Shown here piece after piece: positions 5,967 through 10,533 of a stretch of 10,533 nucleotides of DNA. The position numbers and the translations under genes are program-made. How positions within the stretch are numbered: the stretch's first letter is position 1; every line of letters begins with the position of its first letter. This DNA comes from Desulfobulbus sp. (GTDB lineage: Bacteria; Desulfobacterota; Desulfobulbia; Desulfobulbales; Desulfobulbaceae), in assembly GCA_028684915.1 (NCBI GenBank), contig JAQUEZ010000211.1, positions 1 through 10,533 on the forward strand, given 5' to 3'. The notes beneath the pieces were generated by a model. The model ran no database searches and was not told the DNA's origin. It saw only the letters and a program-made list of their open reading frames with translations.

Positions 5967-6263
5967 ATGATGCAACCGGAAAAAGCTGAACGAGTTACGA
6001 TAACCCTTCCTCCTGAGATGCTCGCCACCATCAAGAGCAAAGTCCTGTCTGGGGCCTATGGTTCGACCAGTGAGGTCATCAGGGAGGCCATGCGCTTTTG
6101 GGAGAAGCAACAAGAGGAACACGAGGCGCGCCTTGCACTCATTCGCAATCGCCTGAAAGCCTCGATTCAAAGTGGCGAACCTATACCAATTGACGATGCG
6201 TTTAAGGCTCTCGAACGGCGACACCATCAACGCATAAAGTCGGCCACCAATGAAAAAATATGA
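5967..6263 (+). CDS. ParD-like RHH antitoxin
   Basis: A 98-aa protein. ERVTITLPPEMLATIKSKVLSGAYGSTSEVIREAMRFW (about residues 7-44) is a textbook ParD RHH: one beta strand, then two helices, with the G-x-Y-x-STSEVIREA signature. The charged C-terminal part (EEHEARLALIRNRLKASIQSGEPIPIDDAFKALERR) is the toxin-binding tail. The ATG at 5967 has AGGGTG just upstream; 5970 is a possible alternative, and the earlier TTG (5949) is less likely. The gene overlaps the toxin start by 14 bases. ParD proteins neutralise ParE and repress the operon together with it; the palindrome in the upstream promoter fits. Confidence 0.9.
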   Translation: MMQPEKAERVTITLPPEMLATIKSKVLSGAYGSTSEVIREAMRFWEKQQEEHEARLALIRNRLKASIQSGEPIPIDDAFKALERRHHQRIKSATNEKI

Positions 6264-6582
6264 TGTCTATTTGATGCCAGATGCGGCCAAAGACCTTGAA
6301 AGCATCTACGACTACATTACGGATAAAAGTGGGTTCCCAGAACGGGCGTGGGCATACATGGAAAAACTTCGCCAGAAATGCCACGATTTGGCAATAGCCC
6401 CTATTCGTGGACACAAACGCGATGATCTCATGAAAGGCTTGAGAATAGCGCCTATCGACAAAAAAGCCGTGGCTGCCTTCATCGTGGATGAAAAAAAGGA
6501 GGCCGTCCTTATTCTCAATATTTTTTATGGGGGTAGAGACTACGAAGCCCTTATAACGGACTCCAATAAGCCCCCTTTCTAG
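6250..6582 (+). CDS. RelE/ParE-family toxin
   Basis: A 110-aa protein. MKKYDVYLMPDAAKDLESIYDYI is the family opening (beta strand, then a helix with the AxxDLxxIYxYI pattern), followed by PERAWAYMEKLRQKCHDLAIAPIRGHKRDDL, LRIAPIDKKAVAAFIVDEKKEAVLILNIFYGGRDYEAL; the closing IFYGGRDYE strand is typical of ParE and RelE. ParE-type toxins of this shape poison DNA gyrase, while RelE types cleave mRNA; the ParD-type antitoxin favours ParE, but the target cannot be read from the sequence. No Shine-Dalgarno site precedes the ATG, which lies within the antitoxin gene, so translation is probably coupled. It appears complete. Confidence 0.88.
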   Translation: MKKYDVYLMPDAAKDLESIYDYITDKSGFPERAWAYMEKLRQKCHDLAIAPIRGHKRDDLMKGLRIAPIDKKAVAAFIVDEKKEAVLILNIFYGGRDYEALITDSNKPPF

Positions 6583-6652
6583 TCCTCATCTACGAACCTT
6601 TCTCGTCCATACCTTCCCACATCCAACACCTCAAAACTTTCAACCTTTAAAC

Positions 6653-6682
6653 TATAGCCATATATCTTCCTATATGGCTATA
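6653..6682. repeat. Perfect 12-bp inverted repeat downstream of the first ParDE unit (copy 5)
   Basis: Arms TATAGCCATATA (6653-6664) and TATATGGCTATA (6671-6682) surround TCTTCC. It is the same GCC variant as 5838-5873, so the first ParDE unit is flanked by this variant. The opposing gene remnant ends inside it. The stretch from 6583 to 6652 shows nothing else. Confidence 0.7.
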
Positions 6683-6968
6683 CGAGCCGTCCAAGGCCAT
6701 ACCTCCTTTTGTGGCGGTGCCGTGAAATATCACTCACCCTGCACCCTGGAACTCCCGGTGGGCGATATCCCTTATCAAGTTTTTCTCGACCGTGTGCAAG
6801 CCATCTACGCACCAGGGTTTCATGATCAACAGCCAGGGTTTTGATCCTAGTTGCCGCTGCATCCATAAGACGGGGATCGTCAGGGTTATAACGACCCATT
6901 TGCATTTCATTGCCAGCAATGACATCAACTATCTCCCTTAGAAATTCCCTCCCATTCCTATCAAGATC
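6678..6968 (-). pseudogene. Remnant of an unidentified gene (open frame without a proper start)
   Basis: The minus strand stays open from 6968 to a TAG at 6678. It reads DLDRNGREFLREIVDVIAGNEMQ and then MGRYNPDDPRLMDAAATRIKTLAVDHETLVRRW, which looks like real protein rather than chance. The first ATG (6905) falls inside this protein-like part and has no Shine-Dalgarno site, so the gene probably lost its start. The upstream edge meets a second fragment (from 6966) in the opposite direction, which marks a rearrangement junction. The C-terminal part (KGYRPPGVPGCR and beyond) runs into the inverted repeat at 6653-6682. I do not recognise the family. A short functional protein of 75 aa from 6905 is the alternative. 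Confidence 0.35.
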
Positions 6969-7079
6969 TTAGATAATCTGGGCCAATATGATGAGGCGTT
7001 GAAGGCGGTTGATGAGCTCTTGCCCGTTTATGAAAAAGTGAGGGGGAAAGACCATCGGAAAACCACTCTTGCTTCCTAG
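6966..7079 (+). pseudogene. Fragment of a tetratricopeptide-repeat (TPR) protein
   Basis: One frame reads ILDNLGQYDEALKAVDELL followed by PVYEKVRGKDHRKTTLAS and a TAG. This is the kinesin-light-chain type of TPR unit, with the LG-x-Y-x-EAL helix A pattern and the GxDHxxT loop, about one repeat long. No start codon or Shine-Dalgarno site precedes it, and the frame closes just upstream. It is a broken piece of a larger protein and ends 15 bp before the second ParDE operator. Recognition rests on a single repeat, so the family call is moderate. Confidence 0.5.
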
Positions 7080-7093
7080 ATCGCGGAGAGCTA

Positions 7094-7118
7094 TATTCAT
7101 ATATAATATATATGAATA
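7094..7118 (+). promoter_or_regulatory. Operator palindrome and -10 of the second ParDE unit
   Basis: TATTCATATAT (7094-7104) and ATATATGAATA (7108-7118) form a perfect 11-bp inverted repeat around three bases. TATAAT (7102-7107), a perfect -10 box, lies at its centre, so bound antitoxin would block the promoter. No good -35 box is seen at the right distance. Confidence 0.65.
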
Positions 7119-7130
7119 CGGAGGCTATCT

Positions 7131-7376
7131 ATGGCAACAACCAGCTTGAGCCTAGGCGAACATTGGGAAGTTTTTATAAAAACCGAAATAACAAGCGGTC
7201 GCTATGGGTCGGCCAGCGAGGTTGTGCGCGATGCCTTGCGACACATGGAAGAGCGCAATAGCAAATTAGAGGTCCTGCGGCGACATTTAGCCGAGGGCGA
7301 GAGGCAAGCCATGAATGGAAATTTTGTAAAAGATTTCTCCATGGAGCAGCTTATTGCGGAACTGGATCAAGAATGA
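7131..7376 (+). CDS. ParD-family antitoxin (second pair)
   Basis: An 81-aa protein: MATTSLSLGEHWEVFIKTEITSGRYGSASEVVRDALRHME is the ParD RHH with the SGRYGSASEVVRDALR signature, followed by a charged tail (ERNSKLEVLRRHLAEGERQAMNGNFVKDFSMEQLIAELDQE) that binds the toxin. GGAGG lies seven bases before the ATG and fixes the start. The stop overlaps the toxin start in an ATGA. Its sequence differs clearly from the ParD at 5967, so the two units are probably not recent duplicates and may not cross-neutralise. It is expected to repress its own promoter with the toxin through the palindrome at 7094-7118. Confidence 0.93.
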   Translation: MATTSLSLGEHWEVFIKTEITSGRYGSASEVVRDALRHMEERNSKLEVLRRHLAEGERQAMNGNFVKDFSMEQLIAELDQE

Positions 7377-7669
7377 CCAGCACCTACCGGATCACCCCGC
7401 GCGCCTTACAGGATCTCCAAAATATTGGACGGTATACGTTGAAGAAATGGGGGCGTGAACAACGAAATAAATACCTCCATGCCTTAGAAAAGCGTTTCAA
7501 ATGGTTGGCTGACAATCCCTATGTGGGAGCACATCGACCGGAAATCCGAGAAGGCTATTTCAGCTACGTTGAAGGTTCACACCTTATTTTTTATCTCAAA
7601 AGAGAAGGCGGAATAGATATCATCGGCCTTCCTCATCAATGCATGGACATTGGAGGGTACTTTTCCTGA
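7373..7669 (+). CDS. ParE-family toxin (second pair)
   Basis: A 98-aa protein of normal ParE length. Family pattern: YRITPRALQDLQNIGRYTLKKWGREQRNKYLHALEKRFKWLADNP (two antiparallel helices after the first strand), then GAHRPEIREGYFSYVEGSHLIFYLKREGGIDIIGLPHQCMD. The GYFSYxxGxHLIFY and IIGLPHQxMD segments are typical of ParE gyrase-targeting toxins of the RelE superfamily. The start is inside the antitoxin stop (ATGA), so translation is coupled. The gene is complete and its stop is 12 bp from the convergent resolvase stop. Confidence 0.92.
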   Translation: MTSTYRITPRALQDLQNIGRYTLKKWGREQRNKYLHALEKRFKWLADNPYVGAHRPEIREGYFSYVEGSHLIFYLKREGGIDIIGLPHQCMDIGGYFS

Positions 7670-7681
7670 ACAGGCACCTCT

Positions 7682-8239
7682 TCAACTTCCGTTTTTTCTC
7701 AAAAGGCGAGAAACTGTTGAAGGATGAATATTGAACAGCCGTGCCGCATCCGCCGCTGTCTTCTGCCCGCTTTGCACTGAACGGGTGATCTCGTCTTGCT
7801 GATGAGGTTTCAGCTTTGGCCGCCGGCCGCCGATGCGGCCTTGTGACCGCGCCTGTTCCAGCCCCTTGCGGGTCCGCTCGCGCAACATGGCCCGCTCGAA
7901 TTCTGCAAAGGTCGCCACGATCTGCATCATCATTCGGCCAGCTGGCGTTGTTGTGTCGATGGCTTCCGTCAGGCTACGGAAACCCGCGCCAGCCTGGTTG
8001 ATCTTCTCCATCAAGGCCAATACGTCTTTCAGGGATCGAGACAAACGATCCAGCTTCCAGACGACCAGGACATCCCCTTTGCGAAGATGTTCCATAAGCC
8101 GGTGCAGTTCTGGCCGGTCCCATCTTCCACCGGACGCCTTTTCCTGAAAGATACGCTCACATCCCGCCTGTTCAAGGGCGGCTATCTGTGCCGCCGTCTC
8201 CTGATCCTGGGTTGAAACCCGTGCATATCCAATGAACAT
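7682..8239 (-). CDS. Serine recombinase, resolvase/invertase family
   Basis: A 185-aa small serine recombinase. FIGYARVSTQDQ carries the nucleophile Ser9; VWKLDRLSRSLKD (60-72) carries the conserved arginines; AGRMMMQIVATFAEFERAMLRERTRKGL (100-127) is the long dimer helix; GRIGGRRPKL joins it to a helix-turn-helix (about 161-181, TAADAARLFNIHPSTVSRLLR). All domains are present and the length is normal. Such enzymes resolve multimers or transposition intermediates at a nearby res site, or invert DNA. The frame extends to 8260, but ATG 8239 has AGGAGA in front and begins as the family does. No transposase gene of matching type is in the window, so a role in plasmid multimer resolution is as likely as a Tn3-like one. 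Confidence 0.93.
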   Translation of the reverse strand: MFIGYARVSTQDQETAAQIAALEQAGCERIFQEKASGGRWDRPELHRLMEHLRKGDVLVVWKLDRLSRSLKDVLALMEKINQAGAGFRSLTEAIDTTTPAGRMMMQIVATFAEFERAMLRERTRKGLEQARSQGRIGGRRPKLKPHQQDEITRSVQSGQKTAADAARLFNIHPSTVSRLLRKNGS

Positions 8240-8390
8240 AGTTGTTCTCCTGTTGCACAAACCTATTGCTGATTATCTTTCATATGCAATATATTTATGC
8301 AACACGCAATGCCTTTACCCTCCGCACCCCTCCTTTTATTGCGCAAAGGAACGTTTACGCAATCCCACCCCTAAAAGCATGGGGGTATAG
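8240..8390. other. Resolvase upstream region, possible res site
   Basis: This non-coding stretch directly precedes the resolvase gene, where res sites usually lie. ATTGCG (8338-8343) and CGCAAT (8358-8363) form an imperfect palindrome of 26 bp, about the length of a resolvase dimer site, and TATGCAA is repeated at 8283 and 8296. Three ordered subsites cannot be shown by eye, so the assignment is tentative. Confidence 0.35.
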
Positions 8391-8392
8391 TT

Positions 8393-8482
8393 ATGTCTCC
8401 TGCCCCTCTCTCCCAAAAACTCCGTTTTCAAGTTGTGCTGGAACTTCTGCGGGGCAATCCGGCTTCGGTTATGTCGACATGA
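8393..8482 (+). pseudogene. N-terminal fragment of an IS3-like transposase OrfA
   Basis: An ATG opens MSPAPLSQKLRFQVVLELLR followed by GNPASV, then MST and a stop. The KxRFQVVLELLRG stretch is the first helix of OrfA transposases of IS3-family elements. After about residue 26 the family sequence is lost, where the decayed toxin gene begins on the other strand. The fragment therefore marks one edge of an insertion or deletion. Inverted ends of the element were not identified, and at 29 codons the family call is moderate. Confidence 0.45.
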
Positions 8483-8490
8483 TACGGCTT

Positions 8491-8772
8491 CCTCCCCATG
8501 CGAACGGTCGGCACAATGGGGTAGCGCGGCAATTTCTTGCCAATGTCGAGGGAGGGGGTGATCGGCGAGTAGCAGACTTGCCTAGGCCAGGGTGTAATAG
8601 CCGGCAATGCGATTGTTCTCAACGAGCGCCACAAAACAGACCGTCACCCGGCGACGAATGTCATCAGCGGTAACCCGTTCACGGAGATATCGATTCAGCG
8701 GCTCCAAAGCACAATCAAAGACAGAACGGTCGTATGCGCCATCAAGAGGTGAACCCTAAATGGTGCTGCTCA
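8491..8772 (-). pseudogene. Decayed GNAT toxin gene, second copy of the gene at 1-181
   Basis: Read on the minus strand, positions 8772-8593 match the toxin start at 1-181 at roughly 90% by eye. They encode LDGAYDRSVFDCALEPLNRY, then RRVTVCFVALVENNRIAGYYTLA. The ATG has become CTG, a TAG lies six codons later, and another TAG follows YYTLA. The reading then shifts frame to KKLPRYPIVPTVRMGR, which is the next family segment, and homology ends near 8491, where the IS fragment begins. No antitoxin copy stands upstream (8773-8884). The gene is dead; it could serve only as a homology patch. Confidence 0.8.
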
Positions 8773-8884
8773 GCAACACTGAAAATCGAATCTAACCTTT
8801 TATTCAGAATAAGGTAATTTCGCTTTCAATGTAGGCTGTTTTTTGGGCAACTGCCGAATTTAGGTTGAAAGGACAGCATGAGGA

Positions 8885-8908
8885 AGTGTCTCTTCCTCTG
8901 GAGACACT
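8885..8908. terminator. Stem-loop after the sensor kinase (weak terminator candidate)
   Basis: AGTGTCTC (8885-8892) and GAGACACT (8901-8908) form a perfect 8-bp stem with eight bases between. It lies ten bases past the kinase stop, on the downstream side. No run of T follows on the minus strand, so intrinsic termination is doubtful. Confidence 0.35.
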
Positions 8909-8917
8909 GTAGACATC

Positions 8918-10381
8918 TTAGCCGCCTACAATGGGACTCCCTTGCTCTGCCAGGGTGATGGTCACCCGCAGACCACTCAATGTTTGCGGATCGGCATCTG
9001 CCAGCGTGACGCTGGCACCGATGCGTTGCGCAATGGACCGGACAATGGATAATCCAAGCCCGGAGCCAATCTGTTCATTGCCGAGAATACGGTAAAAGGG
9101 ATCGAACACCCGTTCTCGCTCCTGCCCAGGGATTCCTGGGCCACTATCCGCAACGACCAAACTGACGGTGCCCGACCCGGTGCATACCGAGAGATCAATC
9201 CGTCCGCCGAATGGGGTATAGCGAATGGCATTGTCCACCACATTTTTTACCAGAGTGAGCAGATCAATGGCGTTGACTTCCAGCTGGGTATCGACATCAT
9301 TGGCGATGCCGATGTCTATCTCTTTAGCTTCGGCCACCGGCAGCAGATCCTCCAGGACTTGTCGATACACCTGTTGCACGGACAAGGTCGCAGCCGGGCT
9401 GTTACTCGGTGTTTGCGCACGGGCAAAGGTGAGGAGCTGATTCAGTAATTGTCTTGCCCGCTCAAGGCCATGGCGCAAGGTGCCGAGTCGTTGACGGGCA
9501 GAATTAGACATATCCGCCTCCGACAGTCGTTCCGCCTGGAGTGAAAGAGCCGTCATCGGCGAACGCAGTTCATGGGCGGCATCGGCAATGAAACGCCGCT
9601 GCAGGGTTATGGATTGATCCACCCGTTTTAACAGACGGTTAATGGCGATGACAAAGGGCCGAATCTCCAGAGGAAATGCTTCCACGGCGACGGGATGCAA
9701 CTCATGCTCGCTCCGGTTATCAATCTGGCGGGAGAGCTGGGTAATGGGACGGAAAATTGTCCGGATAAGCGAGGAGGCGACAACGATCAAGAGAGGCACC
9801 AGAAAAAGAAAAGGCAGCAGGGTGCGCATGGCGCTATCCCTGGCTATTTCATCGCGCAATTCCGTTTCTTGAGCCACAACGAGCCGTTTGTCCCCTGTGA
9901 TCGTTTTGACCAGGATCCGGTACATTTCGTGGTGTATCGCAAGCGTGTGCAGCCCATCAGAAAGATCTCCTGGCAGCTCAAACGACAACGATTTGTCGGC
10001 ATGCGGACGCTCAGTAATCTGTATATTCGGGAACATCTGCACCAGGAGACGGGATTCTGGATCGCTGACGACTCCCCCTTTGATGGTGGTATCGGAGGCA
10101 GATTTCAAACCGTTTTGCGCCAACAGAGTGGCTACCTGGGACAACATGTCATCCTGCAGTTCATGCGCCTCACGAAAGGCGGTGACAAAGGCGACCGAAC
10201 CAGCGACCACGGCAACAACAATGATCGCCGTGGAGAGCCACAGTGCCAGCCGCCCCTGGAGCGAATCAATGGTTGTCCGCCTCGTTAGCAAGTACGCGCA
10301 TGACCTATTGAACCGCGTAAGCAACGTTGGTTTGGACGAAGGATGTATCGATTTTTCACCTGTCCCGGTTGCATCAGTCAT
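8918..10381 (-). CDS. Two-component sensor histidine kinase (QseC/PmrB-like)
   Basis: A 487-aa membrane kinase. Order: a cytoplasmic N-terminus of about 43 residues, membrane segment 1 (about 44-68, ALWLSTAIIVVAVVAGSVAF), a periplasmic sensor of about 118 residues, membrane segment 2 (about 187-207, TLLPFLFLVPLLIVVASSLI), a HAMP-like linker (FRPITQLSRQI), the H box FIADAAHELRSPMTAL with phospho-acceptor His270, the N box NVVDNAIRYTP (380-390), DSGPGIP (412-418) and GSGLGLS (439-445). All catalytic motifs are intact. The start overlaps the response regulator stop in an ATGA, so both are one operon and should form a pair. The signal is not readable; PmrB- and QseC-type kinases sense metals or envelope signals. 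The N-terminus before segment 1 is longer than usual. Confidence 0.92.
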   Translation of the reverse strand: MTDATGTGEKSIHPSSKPTLLTRFNRSCAYLLTRRTTIDSLQGRLALWLSTAIIVVAVVAGSVAFVTAFREAHELQDDMLSQVATLLAQNGLKSASDTTIKGGVVSDPESRLLVQMFPNIQITERPHADKSLSFELPGDLSDGLHTLAIHHEMYRILVKTITGDKRLVVAQETELRDEIARDSAMRTLLPFLFLVPLLIVVASSLIRTIFRPITQLSRQIDNRSEHELHPVAVEAFPLEIRPFVIAINRLLKRVDQSITLQRRFIADAAHELRSPMTALSLQAERLSEADMSNSARQRLGTLRHGLERARQLLNQLLTFARAQTPSNSPAATLSVQQVYRQVLEDLLPVAEAKEIDIGIANDVDTQLEVNAIDLLTLVKNVVDNAIRYTPFGGRIDLSVCTGSGTVSLVVADSGPGIPGQERERVFDPFYRILGNEQIGSGLGLSIVRSIAQRIGASVTLADADPQTLSGLRVTITLAEQGSPIVGG

Positions 10382-10533
10382 GTGTTTTTTGCGACCATCC
10401 AGCCCGCCCCCCGGATATTCTTGATAACCTCGCTTCCCAATTTCTTGCGAAGCGCATGGATGAAAAAGTCAACCGCATTGCTTTCGACCTCCTCGCCCCA
10501 ACCATAAATTCGGTCTTCCAGGTCGCTCCGGGA
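10378..10533 (-). CDS. OmpR/PmrA-family response regulator, C-terminal end only
   Basis: The frame is open from the window edge and reads SRSDLEDRIYGWGEEVESNAVDFFIHALRKKLGSEVIKNIRGAGWMVAKNT, 51 residues. This is the end of the winged-helix DNA-binding domain: YGWGEEVESNAV is the loop and recognition helix start, ALRKKLG the recognition helix end, and IRGAGW the wing hairpin. The YGWxEEVESNAV form is shared with QseB, PmrA and TctD. The phosphate receiver domain lies beyond the edge. It overlaps the kinase start by four bases; phosphorylated regulator would bind direct repeats in target promoters, none of which can be tested here. Confidence 0.9.
   Translation of the reverse strand, partial: SRSDLEDRIYGWGEEVESNAVDFFIHALRKKLGSEVIKNIRGAGWMVAKNT

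Noticed and set aside
7680..7722. CTTCAAC/GTTGAAG inverted repeat as a terminator for the second ParDE unit
   Set aside because: The arms are short and 29 bases apart, and they overlap the coding end of the resolvase.
9695..10288. A long plus-strand open frame of 197 aa
   Set aside because: It is antisense to the sensor kinase, whose motifs are intact; composition and content look like a shadow frame.

Overview
This window looks like the backbone of a plasmid, or of an integrated plasmid or mobile island, from a Gram-negative bacterium, most likely a proteobacterium. The support is a pVS1-type RepA (PF04796 family) behind iterons and a consensus DnaA box, a ParA partition operon, three type II toxin-antitoxin (TA) systems, a serine resolvase, and a PmrA/QseB-type two-component system. 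Codon use and gene content would fit an acidophile such as Acidithiobacillus, but that is an impression and not shown by the sequence.

Layout. Positions 1-459 (minus) hold a DUF1778 antitoxin and the start of its GNAT toxin. Diverging from them (521-1732, plus) is a two-gene unit: an HU/IHF-like DNA-bending protein and a TOPRIM (primase-like) protein. Next is an AT-rich non-coding stretch with five direct copies of a 22-bp element (1842-2133), then a conserved small basic protein (2310-2636, minus). Positions 2637-3430 are an origin-like region: AT-rich DNA, TATAGG repeats, a perfect DnaA box and five 18-bp iterons spaced 22, 22, 33 and 22 bp, followed by repA (3431-4588, plus).

Downstream, parA, a ribbon-helix-helix (RHH) partner and a 69-aa unknown form a minus-strand operon (5727 to 4612). 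Inverted repeats of the ATATAACCATAT family sit before, inside and after this operon. A variant of the same repeat (TATAGCCATATA) flanks the next module, a ParD/RelE-ParE TA pair (5967-6582). Two gene remnants meet head-on near 6967. A second ParDE pair (7131-7669) and a convergent serine resolvase (7682-8239) follow.

Positions 8393-8772 are a scar: a 29-codon IS3-like OrfA fragment abuts a decayed GNAT toxin gene that is roughly 90% identical, by eye, to the toxin start at 1-181. The two toxin copies lie in the same orientation and bracket the replicon. The right end (8918-10533, minus) is a sensor kinase and the end of its response regulator.

Working together: RepA with DnaA would start replication at the iterons, ParA with the RHH partner would segregate copies, the TA modules and resolvase would stabilise the element, and the HU-like/TOPRIM pair may act in replication or transfer. 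The strongest candidates for something undescribed are the second iteron-like family at 1842-2133 and the repeat network around parA.
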